From assembly GCA_964580995.1 (NCBI GenBank), contig CAZOMV010000021.1, positions 1-61,880 of the forward strand: 61,880 nucleotides of DNA, in the 5' to 3' direction. Shown piece by piece: positions 9,186-17,643 of this stretch (its first letter is position 1; each line of letters opens with the position of its first letter). The notes under the pieces were generated by a model. The model was not told where the DNA came from. It was given only the letters and a program-made list of their open reading frames with translations, and ran no database searches. The stretch is from JAKJEP01 sp964580995. GTDB taxonomy: Bacteria > Planctomycetota > Phycisphaerae > Sedimentisphaerales > SM23-30. The translations under genes were made by a program, and so were the position numbers.

Positions 9186-9624
9186 AGAAAAGTTTAAAAA
9201 CAAGGTAAGGCGTAAAATTACAGTTTGAATAATTAAGGAGAACGAATCAAGAAAAAAGAGCGAGCCGGCGATTCCTTTGGCAAAAGCATATGCCGGCTCA
9301 CCTGTTTAGTCAGAGATGAACTCCGACTTTTAACGCAAAACCAAATAATAGGCCAAGTTTGGGTAATTGTACTGCGTGTCTGCAGATTCGCCAAGTAAAA
9401 ATCGGCGTTATTGCTGAGCAAGTCAGAATCATCTCTCCTGAGTCCAGAGTAAAGTATTTATAGGTTTTTATTGCCTCGCACGGCTGGTTCTTTATTTGGT
9501 TTGCCCCAGCCGTGCGGGGATCTTTGAAGATGAGAAGGAAGCGTGTGTATCGGAAGGATACAAAAATGTATAATGTATGGTTATTACAATATTGCAAGAA
9601 AGGAAAAGTGATAAGGTCAAAGTT
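9186..9624 (+). other. Non-coding interval with two hairpins
   Basis: A 439-bp interval without a credible gene. It contains GAGCCGGC (9262-9269) paired with GCCGGCTC (9292-9299), and a stronger stem of 11 perfect pairs, CGCACGGCTGG (9477-9487) with CCAGCCGTGCG (9506-9516), around an 18-nt loop. Neither is followed by a T run, so they do not look like simple terminators. A TATAAT at 9569-9574 could serve the pseudopilin, but I see no good -35 for it. Confidence 0.5.
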
Positions 9625-10464
9625 ATGAAAAAGAACAAAGGATTTACGCTGGTAGAATTGTTGGTGGTAATCGCGATTATCGCGATACTGGTGTCGATTT
9701 TGATGCCAGCCCTTTCGAGGATTCGGGACTCAGCCCGCATGACGGTTTGTAAAACAAACCTGAAAGCACTGGGTTTCGGTACCATCGGATATGCGGATGA
9801 CCATGAAAATAAGATTCCCTGCTGGGGCATAGAATTTGATGAAATAACGGAGGTTGCGGATCCAGCGGCTAACTGGACAACAAAAACCGCTAATTCTTTG
9901 GCCAGGGCTTTTGAATATGGCTATATCTGGGAATATGCCAATGCATCCAAATCGTACGTCTGCCCGACCCTCACAAATAAAATGAATCCCAAACACGATA
10001 TGACTTGGCATACGGTGAACGGGTATGTCTGGGGCTGGCCGGACGGGCAAGGAACGCCAAATCCTCCCGGACCAATGTGGAGTTATTCGGTAAATGGTCA
10101 GGCGGGCATGTCCATGAATGATGGTCAATGGCGTGCTAATCCAGACCTTGTCCAACCCTCACCGACTGATGTATTTATGTTATACGAGCAGGATGAACTG
10201 GATGCTGCTGCCTGGGATAATAGCGTATCTTTGTTCAGTCCAACCTATGGTATCGGTGATGATTCGATTGGCAGGTACCATCTGGTATCGGGTGAATTGG
10301 TCATTGGATCAAAAACCGGCAAAAAGGGAAGTGGAAACATGGTCTATTTCGATGGCCATGTTGGGGATATGGCTTATGAAGAATATATCCTGCGGCTTTC
10401 TACCGTAACCGGAACGAAACAATTGTGTGGCGGTAATACCACTTTTGTCTGGCCGGGATTTTAA
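9625..10464 (+). CDS. Type II secretion-like pseudopilin (prepilin N-terminal methylation, H-x9-DG type)
   Basis: A secreted pilin-like protein of 279 residues. Its leader MKKNKG is followed by the class III cleavage/methylation signature FTLVELLVVIAIIAIL, with Glu at mature position 5 and a hydrophobic helix. The globular domain carries the planctomycete H-x9-DG pattern (RYHLVSGE, later YFDGHVGDM). Prepilin peptidase would cut after Gly. The large expansion of such proteins in Planctomycetota is known, but their roles are mostly undefined. I chose the ATG at 9625 (AAGG at 9613-9616); the longer frame from 9577 would bury the leader. A paralogue lies at 58198-59052. The gene is monocistronic, closed by terminators. 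Confidence 0.9.
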   Translation: MKKNKGFTLVELLVVIAIIAILVSILMPALSRIRDSARMTVCKTNLKALGFGTIGYADDHENKIPCWGIEFDEITEVADPAANWTTKTANSLARAFEYGYIWEYANASKSYVCPTLTNKMNPKHDMTWHTVNGYVWGWPDGQGTPNPPGPMWSYSVNGQAGMSMNDGQWRANPDLVQPSPTDVFMLYEQDELDAAAWDNSVSLFSPTYGIGDDSIGRYHLVSGELVIGSKTGKKGSGNMVYFDGHVGDMAYEEYILRLSTVTGTKQLCGGNTTFVWPGF

Positions 10465-10492
10465 GATTTACGCATGGATACCCGGTAAACGG

Positions 10493-10514
10493 GAAAAAAG
10501 CGAAAGCTTTTTTC
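10493..10514 (+). terminator. Hairpin with GAAA tetraloop
   Basis: GAAAAAAGC (10493-10501), a GAAA loop and GCTTTTTTC (10506-10514) form a perfect 9-bp stem whose 3' arm contains a T run. It lies 28 bp past the pseudopilin stop codon. It probably acts as a first terminator. Confidence 0.65.
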
Positions 10515-10540
10515 GAAATAAATTTACGTGCAGTCAATGT

Positions 10541-10580
10541 GGGGCAGGTCTGGTATGATCTGCCCCGTTTTCTAGTTTTT
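10541..10580 (+). terminator. Rho-independent terminator
   Basis: GGGGCAG (10541-10547) pairs with CTGCCCC (10560-10566), with extra pairs inside the loop, followed by GTTTTCTAGTTTTT. It separates the pseudopilin gene from the glycosidase operon. Confidence 0.8.
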
Positions 10581-10649
10581 GCGAAAGGAAAAACTTGCTG
10601 AGATCGTTATCCCTCTGTGTTGAATATTTGGAATAGCTACAAAATTAAC

Positions 10650-10698
10650 TTGCAAAATCGCTATCATCTTTTATTATGTAAATCCATTATGGATTTAC
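10650..10698 (+). promoter_or_regulatory. Promoter and perfect 21-bp palindromic operator of the glycosidase operon
   Basis: TTGCAA (10650-10655), a 16-bp spacer and TATTAT (10672-10677) form a likely promoter. Starting at the very next base is a perfect inverted repeat: GTAAATCCAT (10678-10687), one central T, and ATGGATTTAC (10689-10698). A palindrome over the expected start site is a standard repressor position. The first gene starts 58 bp downstream. The binding protein is unknown; the GntR protein at 8334 is the nearest candidate, though its own promoter carries different palindromes. Confidence 0.7.
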
Positions 10699-10756
10699 GA
10701 TTTATAAAGATATAGTCCTGCCTTTTATGTAATATACGATATGCCAGGAACAAGCC

Positions 10757-13429
10757 ATGAAGAACACACTCAAAGCGGTTGTTATATTCTTTGCAATGTT
10801 GTGTATGATTTCCGGTGTTTTGGCACAGGAGATAACAGGATTGACGGTTTTTGCCTGCAGCGATCAGGGGGTGGTCAATGATGCGCTGCGGTTTAATGCC
10901 GGGCCGCTGGATGCGGCGTGGGAGGTGTATCTGTACGAAGGGGAAGTATTTGATCCGGACCGGGGCGATGCCAGGAAGATTGCGTGGCTGAATGACCGGC
11001 AGGCTCATACGATCCGAATTCCCCTGACGGAAGGGACGCATACCTTTACATATCATCATGACAGTCCGGGCCAGGCGCCGCTTTTCGCGATGAATTTTTT
11101 TCTGGACGGCCAGAACGATCAGTCAGGACTGTCCGTGTTTACGGCGGTGAATGAGGCGGAGGGAAATTTTCAGCTCAACGGGGCGCCGAATACCCAGGGT
11201 TGGCCCATAACCAGTATTGCCGGGGCGGGGACGAATATTTACGAAAGTGCCCGTGGGGCGCTATGGACTTCGGGTATGTCGGCGGGCGGGATTCGGATTA
11301 CGCTGACGGGATATCGGGTCTGGACGCCTTCGGAAAAGAATCTGGATTTGGTCAGCCCAACATCATTTGAGCCGGACGGTAAACCGGAATATATCGGCCA
11401 ATTCACGCTGGTAGTGGAGAAATATGTCCCCCAGCCTATGGATGTGATTTTCTGGTTACGGGCCATGGCGGATCTAAAGGTGGGAAAGGATTCGTACGGG
11501 CAGGATTGGAAAGAACAGGATGATATTCATCCGGTTACACCCTTTTCTTTTCAGTATGGGGATTTGTCAAGTGAGGAGTTATTTGGGCGTTGCCAGATTA
11601 AGCAGGCCGCGAAGAAGCTGGACAAAAACCGTGCCGCCCATACCGTAACCTATAGCGATCCGGAAACGGGTCTGGAACTCCGCTGGGAAGGGATCGCCTA
11701 TCAGGATTTCCCCACGGTCGAGTGGACGCTGTATTTCAAGAATACCGGCAGTACGAATACCCCGATTTTGTCGGAAATCTATCCGCTGAAAACCCGGATG
11801 AACCGGGGCGAAAAAGGAGAATTCACATTGCATGGCAGTGTGGGCGACACCTGCGCCCCGACCGCGTTTCAGCCGTTTACGCGGATTATGCCGGCGGACG
11901 ATGCTTATGCCATTGCCTCCGCCGGCGGCCGGCCGACGAGTATGGCGTTTCCATACTTTAATCTGGAATGCGAAGGGGAAGGGATGATTGCGGTTCTATC
12001 CTGGCCGGGCCAGTGGAAGGCGCAGTTCCAGCGGGACGGCGGGAAGGGAATGGAAATCACGGCTGGACAGGAATTGACCCGTTTCACCCTGTATCCGGGT
12101 GAAGAAGTCCGCAGTCCGCGGGTGGTTTTGCAGTTTTGGAAAAGCGGGGACTGGATAGATGCCCAGAATGTCTGGCGCCGGTGGATGATGGCCTACAATA
12201 TGCCGCATCCGGGTGGGAAGCCCATTCCGCCGATGAATCTGGGTTCGAGCTATCGGGTGCATCAGGAAATGACCCGGGCCACGGAGGAGAATCTGATTCC
12301 ATTTATCAACCGATTCATCGAGGAAGGATTGCGGATTGACTGCTGGTGGATGGATGCCGGCTGGTATGAGTGCGAGGGCAATTGGGGCAAAACCGGGAAC
12401 TGGTGGCCGGACCCGGTGCGATTTCCGCGCGGTTTGAAGCCGGTGTGCGATTTCGCGCATCAGCATGGGATGAAGACGATGGTCTGGTTTGAGCCGGAAC
12501 GCGTGCATCCAGGGACATGGCTGACGGAAAAACACCCGCAGTGGATTCATGGCGGGGCGTCCGGGGGGTTGCTGAAGCTGCATGAGCCGGAAGTGCTGGA
12601 ATGGCTGACGAATCATGTGGACCAATTGATGAAGGACAACGGGATCGATAATTACCGGCAGGATTTCAATATCGATCCGCTGAGCTTCTGGCGGGGAAAT
12701 GATGCCGAGGACCGGCAGGGCATGACGGAGATCAAACATGTTATGAACTATCTGGCCTACTTTGGCGAGTTGAGCCGGCGTCATCCGGATATGTTCATCG
12801 ATACCTGCGCCTCCGGCGGCAGGAGGATGACGCTGGATACCCTGCGGTACGCGGTTCCGCTGTGGCGCAGCGATTATCAGTATGTCTCCGATTTTATGCA
12901 GGGTTTGACCTATGGGATTTCTTTCTGGATCCCCTATCACGGAGGTGGTAATGCCGCCTGTGAAGTGGGTTATTACGGAGAAGGTTCAACCCCGGTTCAA
13001 CCCTATGCGTTCTGGAGCTGCTGTTATCCGGCGGTTCTTTTCGCGATGGATGTTCGGGCCAAGGATATGGATTACGCGGCGTTGCGGGATTTGTTTAAAA
13101 AGCGGGATCTGGTGACTCCAAATTATTACGGAGATTTTTACCCGCTGACGCCGCATTCCCTGGAACGCCATGTCTGGGTGGCCTGGCAGTTTGATCGGCC
13201 GGAGTCGGGGGAAGGAATGGTACAGGCCTTTCGACGGACGGAAAGCAATATTTTGGGGTACCAGTATAAACTCCGGAGCCTCGATGCCAACGCCAGCTAT
13301 GAGCTGAAAGATCTGGCTACGATGGGTACGACAGAGGTGACGGGTAAGGAATTGATGGAAAAAGGAGTAAAAATCCTGATCGAGGACCAACCGGGTGCGG
13401 CGGTGATCCTTTACCGGAAAATTCCATAA
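10757..13429 (+). CDS. Secreted GH36 alpha-galactosidase-like enzyme with N-terminal beta domain
   Basis: Predicted to hydrolyse terminal alpha-galactosyl residues outside the cytoplasm. The protein has 890 residues with a signal peptide (MKNTLKAVVIFFAMLCMISGVLA). A beta-rich N-terminal domain of about 200 residues (25-225) follows, then the GH36 supersandwich and barrel. Barrel motifs seen are CWWMDAGW (529-536), MVWFEPERVHP, YRQDFN with the likely nucleophile Asp636, CASGGRR, and LWRSDY with the likely acid/base Asp706. The N-terminal domain differs from the NPCBM domain of the next GH36; from memory it resembles modules in PEP-CTERM proteins. AGGA at 10745-10748 supports the start. It is the first gene of an eleven-gene run. 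Exact specificity, for instance for N-acetylgalactosamine, cannot be decided. Confidence 0.87.
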   Translation: MKNTLKAVVIFFAMLCMISGVLAQEITGLTVFACSDQGVVNDALRFNAGPLDAAWEVYLYEGEVFDPDRGDARKIAWLNDRQAHTIRIPLTEGTHTFTYHHDSPGQAPLFAMNFFLDGQNDQSGLSVFTAVNEAEGNFQLNGAPNTQGWPITSIAGAGTNIYESARGALWTSGMSAGGIRITLTGYRVWTPSEKNLDLVSPTSFEPDGKPEYIGQFTLVVEKYVPQPMDVIFWLRAMADLKVGKDSYGQDWKEQDDIHPVTPFSFQYGDLSSEELFGRCQIKQAAKKLDKNRAAHTVTYSDPETGLELRWEGIAYQDFPTVEWTLYFKNTGSTNTPILSEIYPLKTRMNRGEKGEFTLHGSVGDTCAPTAFQPFTRIMPADDAYAIASAGGRPTSMAFPYFNLECEGEGMIAVLSWPGQWKAQFQRDGGKGMEITAGQELTRFTLYPGEEVRSPRVVLQFWKSGDWIDAQNVWRRWMMAYNMPHPGGKPIPPMNLGSSYRVHQEMTRATEENLIPFINRFIEEGLRIDCWWMDAGWYECEGNWGKTGNWWPDPVRFPRGLKPVCDFAHQHGMKTMVWFEPERVHPGTWLTEKHPQWIHGGASGGLLKLHEPEVLEWLTNHVDQLMKDNGIDNYRQDFNIDPLSFWRGNDAEDRQGMTEIKHVMNYLAYFGELSRRHPDMFIDTCASGGRRMTLDTLRYAVPLWRSDYQYVSDFMQGLTYGISFWIPYHGGGNAACEVGYYGEGSTPVQPYAFWSCCYPAVLFAMDVRAKDMDYAALRDLFKKRDLVTPNYYGDFYPLTPHSLERHVWVAWQFDRPESGEGMVQAFRRTESNILGYQYKLRSLDANASYELKDLATMGTTEVTGKELMEKGVKILIEDQPGAAVILYRKIP

Positions 13430-13480
13430 TGGTTGCTAACGTCCGGGTGTGGATTCGGTCATATGGATAAGGAAAAGAGC

Positions 13481-14653
13481 ATGAGCAGAATTGGCATTCA
13501 TAGTACACGAGTAGCGGGATTATTCATCGCTATTTTTCTAATTATTCCGGGCGGGAATGTCCAGGCGGAGAAATATGATCCTTCGGCGGCGGAATACAGC
13601 GGCCGCCCGGGCGTGAATTTGTATGTATCGAAGCTGGGGGATAACAGCGACGGCAGCAGTTGGGCGAAGGCGTTTCATACGATTGAGGCGGCCCTGTTGG
13701 CGGTGCCGGATGAGAAGGGGGGGTATCGGGTGATCGTGCGGCCGGATACGTATGTGGAGGCGAATTTATATCCGTCGCAGAAGGGGGCGGCGGGGGCGTA
13801 CAATGTGCTGATGGGCGATTACGAGGGGAAATATGGTTCAGGGGCAAAGGGTTGGGTGGTGATCGATTCGGGGGATCCGGAGAAGGGATTCAAGAGCTAC
13901 GACTGGTGGGGTTCGATGCGGGCCTATGGGCATGGGTGGTCGCCGGAGCACACGGAAGAAACCTTTTCCAGCTTGATTTGGGACCGTTGGGTTTTTCGGG
14001 ATTTGTATGTAACGGGGGCGGATGCGGGGCTGTTCTGGGATTTGACGGACAAGAGCAGTTCGGAGTTTTCCGTGCTAGTGGAGGATTGTGTGACCATCGG
14101 GCGGGCGTTTGGGGGTGGGATTGCTGGGCCGGTCTGCCGTTCGGGTGAGCCGGTAGTATTTCGGCGGACGTATTTGATGAGTCTGGACTGGTGGGGGGAT
14201 GCGGGGGCGGTATATATTCGGGCGCATCATAAAGAGTCAATCGCTGATTACGATGTTGTTTTCGAGGATTGCACGCTGGTATCCCCGGATAATGCAGTGC
14301 AGGGGGGGAATTACGGATTTGATGTGTATTCAAGGGCGAAGTTCAGGAATAGCCGGCTGATTGTGACGAATTTTTCGCAGCCGGTCGGTACCCCTTCGAC
14401 GGGGATTGTCAATGTGAAAATGAAAGGGGAATATCTGCATGTGGATTTTGAGGATTGCACGCTGATGGGATATAAGGTATTCGGCGTGGGGGATACCCAG
14501 GAAAAGAGCGATGTGCCCTATGGCGTCAAAGGAAAAGTAAAAGCGTATGTCCAATTCACACAGGCGGTTCCGGACGGCATGGAAAAGCTGGGGACCTGGC
14601 CGGTGGAGGTGTTTAATTCGATTGGGAAATTCCGAATCAAGGATAAGAATTAG
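13481..14653 (+). CDS. Secreted right-handed beta-helix-like protein
   Basis: A 390-residue secreted protein with a signal peptide (MSRIGIHSTRVAGLFIAIFLIIPGG, then NVQA). It continues with the planctomycete phrase NLYVSKLGDNSDGSSWAKAF, typical of pectate-lyase-like beta-helix proteins, and rung-like segments such as VLVEDCVTIGRAFGGG, VFEDCTLVSPDNAVQGG and VDFEDCTLMGYKVFG. No catalytic site of a defined lyase family was recognised. I chose the ATG at 13481 because AAGGAAAAG at 13469-13477 precedes it and it gives a clean signal peptide; an ATG at 13463 also fits. Sitting between the glycosidase and the aldolase genes, it may bind or process the same polymer. Confidence 0.75.
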   Translation: MSRIGIHSTRVAGLFIAIFLIIPGGNVQAEKYDPSAAEYSGRPGVNLYVSKLGDNSDGSSWAKAFHTIEAALLAVPDEKGGYRVIVRPDTYVEANLYPSQKGAAGAYNVLMGDYEGKYGSGAKGWVVIDSGDPEKGFKSYDWWGSMRAYGHGWSPEHTEETFSSLIWDRWVFRDLYVTGADAGLFWDLTDKSSSEFSVLVEDCVTIGRAFGGGIAGPVCRSGEPVVFRRTYLMSLDWWGDAGAVYIRAHHKESIADYDVVFEDCTLVSPDNAVQGGNYGFDVYSRAKFRNSRLIVTNFSQPVGTPSTGIVNVKMKGEYLHVDFEDCTLMGYKVFGVGDTQEKSDVPYGVKGKVKAYVQFTQAVPDGMEKLGTWPVEVFNSIGKFRIKDKN

Positions 14654-14676
14654 TTTTTTGAACAGGAAGCAAGAGT

Positions 14677-15759
14677 ATGAGTGCAGAGAAAAATGATGTC
14701 CGGTCGCGTATCAAGCCGGAGAAATTGAAACAGTTTTGTGTGGAGGCGATGAAGAAATGCGGGATGTCCGAAGCGCATGCCCGGATAACGGCGGAGATAC
14801 TGGTTACAACGGACCAGATGGGAACGCATTCGCATGGGGTGGTAAGCCTGCGGCAGTATCTCAAGCGGATGCGGGAAGGCGGTCTGACGGCGCAGGGAGA
14901 GCCGCAGGTTATCTCGGAAGGGCCGTGCTGGGCCTGTATTGATGGCAAGAGTGTGATGGGGATGGTGTCGGCGCATAAGGCGATGGAGGTGGCGATTGCC
15001 AAGGCGCGGGCGGTGGGAATGGGCTATGTGACGCTGCGTAACGGCAGCCACTGCGGGGCGGTGGGCTATTATGCGAATATGGCGGCCAAGGAGAATATGA
15101 TTGGGCTGTGCATGAGCGGCTGTACGCCGATTATGGCGGTGACGGGCGGCAAAGGGGCGACGACGGGGAATAACCCGATTTCCTATGCCGTCCCAGCCGG
15201 GAAGGAGAAGACCATTCTGTTTGACATCGCCCTGAGCCGGGTGGCGGCGGGCAAGATCGTGGCGGCCAATACGGTGGGCAAGAAGATACCGAACGACTGG
15301 TATGTGGATGCTGAGGGTCTGCCGACCACGGATCCGAGTTTATATCCGCATATCGGGGCGCTGCTGCCGATGGCAGGCCATAAGGGGTATGGCCTGGCGG
15401 TGATGGTAGAAGTGCTGTCGGGAGTGATGTCCGGCGGCGGGATGCTCAATGAGGTGGGGCACTGGCTGTTTGGGCCGACGTCGGCGCCGGAGAATCTGAC
15501 GCAGTGCATGATCGCGATCAACGTGGGTTCCATGATGCCGCTCCAGCAATTCAAGGAGCGGGTGGACCGGATGATCAGCAAGATCAAGAATTCGCCCAAG
15601 GCGAAGGGGACCGAGCGGATATATCTGCCGGGCGAGATCGAGTGGGAGCGTTTTGCGGAGAATCAGGCCAAGGGGATCGATCTGCCGGATGATGTGCGGA
15701 TCAAGCTGAAAGGGCTGGCGGATGATCTGGGGATGAATATGGATGGATTATACGAATAA
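14677..15759 (+). CDS. Ldh-family (malate/L-lactate dehydrogenase type 2) oxidoreductase
   Basis: A cytosolic NAD(P)-dependent oxidoreductase of 360 residues in the Ldh/MDH2 family, which includes YiaK (2,3-diketo-L-gulonate reductase), AllD (ureidoglycolate dehydrogenase) and ComC. Family marks are THSHGV (residues 50-55), the putative catalytic His125 in RNGSHCGA, the glycine-rich TTGNNPISYAVP, and the C-terminal GHKGYGLAVMVEVLSG. AGGAAG at 14664-14669 supports the start. Such enzymes interconvert 2-hydroxy and 2-oxo acids, so a sugar-acid substrate fits the following aldolase genes. The substrate is not identifiable from sequence. Confidence 0.88.
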   Translation: MSAEKNDVRSRIKPEKLKQFCVEAMKKCGMSEAHARITAEILVTTDQMGTHSHGVVSLRQYLKRMREGGLTAQGEPQVISEGPCWACIDGKSVMGMVSAHKAMEVAIAKARAVGMGYVTLRNGSHCGAVGYYANMAAKENMIGLCMSGCTPIMAVTGGKGATTGNNPISYAVPAGKEKTILFDIALSRVAAGKIVAANTVGKKIPNDWYVDAEGLPTTDPSLYPHIGALLPMAGHKGYGLAVMVEVLSGVMSGGGMLNEVGHWLFGPTSAPENLTQCMIAINVGSMMPLQQFKERVDRMISKIKNSPKAKGTERIYLPGEIEWERFAENQAKGIDLPDDVRIKLKGLADDLGMNMDGLYE

Positions 15760-15806
15760 GTATTTCCATGATTAAATGCAAACCAAGCAAGAAAGGGAAA
15801 CCAAAA

Positions 15807-16721
15807 ATGGCAAAGAAAAAGAACGAGTTGTTTGGCATCTGGACTCCGATTATGACTCCTCTGGATTCCAGTGAATGTGTGGATGAGGCGGCCATGCGGA
15901 AGCTGGTTCGGCATCTGGCGGCAGGCGGGGTACATGGCCTGCTGATCGGAGGCTCCTCCAGCGAGGCGCCGCTGCTGACCCTGAAGGAATGGGTGCGGCT
16001 GATGGAGATCGGTTTTGATGAGGCAAAAGGAAAAATGGCCATCATGGGGGGTGTGATGGAATCCTCGACGCAGCGAACGATCGAAAAAGTGCGGATCCTG
16101 GAGCAGATTGGGTATGAATATTTCGCGGTTACGCCAGGGTATTATATTACGCAGACAATTGCGGATGAGTTTCTGCGTCATTTCGGGCGGTGTTTTGAGG
16201 CACGGGGCAAGATGGAGATGGTGGCGTATAACATGCCCCTGTGCGTGAATTCGTGTATTCCGGTGGATACCCTGTGCGAGATGGCCCGGCGCGGCTGGTA
16301 CCGGTACTGCAAGGATAGTTCGGGAAGTTTTTCGTATTTCAAGGAAGCGGTGTACAAAGGCCGCGAAGCGGGGCTGAAGATGTTCACCGGAACGGATTCA
16401 CTGATTGTGGAGTCGCTGCAGGTAGGCGGGTGCGGATCGATTACCATTGCATCGAATTATGAGCCCCGGACATTTGCGCAGACGTATGATGCGTTTTTAC
16501 GCGATGACAAGAAGGAACTGGATCGGCTGAATCAGCGGATTTTATTTTTGTCGAACCAGTTGATTAAAACCGGTCCCTGCTGGCTGAGCGGAACCAAATA
16601 TGCCCTGAGTACGCTGGGAATCGGTTCCGACCGGGTGGTTTCTCCGCTGGAGCCGGCCACCAGGAAACAGAAAGAATTAATTAATGAGTTGAAAACGAAA
16701 AAAAGTAAAAAACGCAGTTGA
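15807..16721 (+). CDS. DHDPS/N-acetylneuraminate-lyase superfamily aldolase or dehydratase
   Basis: A cytosolic (beta/alpha)8 Schiff-base enzyme of 304 residues. It shows GIWTPIMTPLD near the N-terminus, the substrate-loop variant GGSSSEAPLLT, the tyrosine motif YNMP (Tyr141) and the Schiff-base lysine in CKDSSG (Lys169). The superfamily covers dihydrodipicolinate synthase, 2-keto-3-deoxy sugar acid aldolases and dehydratases, and others. Presence in a catabolic operon and the SSS loop argue against lysine biosynthesis. The start at 15807 follows GAAAGGGA (15791-15798); an ATG at 15768 would add 13 residues. It probably forms or cleaves a keto-deoxy acid handled by the neighbouring genes. Confidence 0.85.
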   Translation: MAKKKNELFGIWTPIMTPLDSSECVDEAAMRKLVRHLAAGGVHGLLIGGSSSEAPLLTLKEWVRLMEIGFDEAKGKMAIMGGVMESSTQRTIEKVRILEQIGYEYFAVTPGYYITQTIADEFLRHFGRCFEARGKMEMVAYNMPLCVNSCIPVDTLCEMARRGWYRYCKDSSGSFSYFKEAVYKGREAGLKMFTGTDSLIVESLQVGGCGSITIASNYEPRTFAQTYDAFLRDDKKELDRLNQRILFLSNQLIKTGPCWLSGTKYALSTLGIGSDRVVSPLEPATRKQKELINELKTKKSKKRS

Positions 16722-16763
16722 TTATAGTAAAAGTAGATTGCAATTTACAATATAGAGGTACGA

Positions 16764-17642
16764 ATGAATAAGGTAAGAGTTGGAATTATTGGGTCTGGCA
16801 ACATTGGGACGGATTTGCTGTTCAAGCTGCAGCGGTCCAAGATACTGGAGCCGGTGATGACGGTGGGAATCGTGGAGGCGTCCGAGGGTTTGAAGATTGC
16901 CCGGGACCGGGGGGTCAAGACCTCGCACCGGGGTATTGATGATCTGCTGAAAGAGGATGGGATCGCGATTGCGTTTGATGCGACCGGGGCCAAGCCGCAT
17001 CTGAAGCATGCCCCGCTGCTCAAGCAGGCGGGGATCATTGCCATTGACCTGACCCCGGCGGCGGTAGGGCCGTGTGTGGTGCCGGCGATCAATCTGAAGG
17101 ATCATATGGACGCGATGAATGTGAATCTGATTACCTGCGGCGCCCAGGCGACGGTGCCGATGGTGTGGGCGATCCACGATGCGGCGCCGGTGGAATATGC
17201 CGAGATTGTCTCATCGGTTTCCAGCAAGAGCGCCGGGTTGGGTACGCGGCAGAATATTGATGAGTTTACCAAAACGACCGCGCGCTCTTTGGAGTCCGTG
17301 GGGGGGGCGAAGAAGGGCAAGGCGATCATTGTGCTCAATCCGGCGGAGCCTCCGATCACGATGCAGAATACCGTGTATGCCCTGGTGGATCCAAAAGCGG
17401 ATGCCCAGGCCATTGTGCAGTCTATTAAGAAGATGGTGGCCAAGATTCAAACGTATGTGCCCGGTTATCGGCTGAAGCATGAACCGGACTTCGATAAAGG
17501 GAAGGTCACGGTATTGCTGCAGGTGGAAGGGGCGGGGGATTATCTGCCGAAATATTCGGGGAATCTGGATATTATCAATGCGGCGGCGGTGGCGATTGCG
17601 GAAGAATTTGCCCGGAAACTAGTAAAGACAGGAGTAGCATAA
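16764..17642 (+). CDS. Acetaldehyde dehydrogenase (acylating), DmpF/MhpF family
   Basis: Oxidises acetaldehyde, or a short homologue, with CoA and NAD+ to acyl-CoA. The 292-residue protein has the Rossmann signature GIIGSGNIGTDL at its N-terminus, the catalytic cysteine Cys125 in ITCGAQATVP, and the family segment SSKSAGLGTRQNIDEFT. It pairs with the DmpG-type aldolase one base downstream, as in known systems, where the two proteins form a complex that channels the aldehyde. GAGG at 16755-16758 sets the start. No aromatic meta-cleavage genes are present, so the usual aromatic pathway context is missing. Confidence 0.94.
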   Translation: MNKVRVGIIGSGNIGTDLLFKLQRSKILEPVMTVGIVEASEGLKIARDRGVKTSHRGIDDLLKEDGIAIAFDATGAKPHLKHAPLLKQAGIIAIDLTPAAVGPCVVPAINLKDHMDAMNVNLITCGAQATVPMVWAIHDAAPVEYAEIVSSVSSKSAGLGTRQNIDEFTKTTARSLESVGGAKKGKAIIVLNPAEPPITMQNTVYALVDPKADAQAIVQSIKKMVAKIQTYVPGYRLKHEPDFDKGKVTVLLQVEGAGDYLPKYSGNLDIINAAAVAIAEEFARKLVKTGVA

Positions 17643-17643
17643 C

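Noticed and set aside
15807..16721. Lysine-pathway dihydrodipicolinate synthase (dapA)
   Set aside because: The Schiff-base residues fit the superfamily, but operon context and the GGSSSEAPLL loop (dapA has GTTGES) argue against this specific role.
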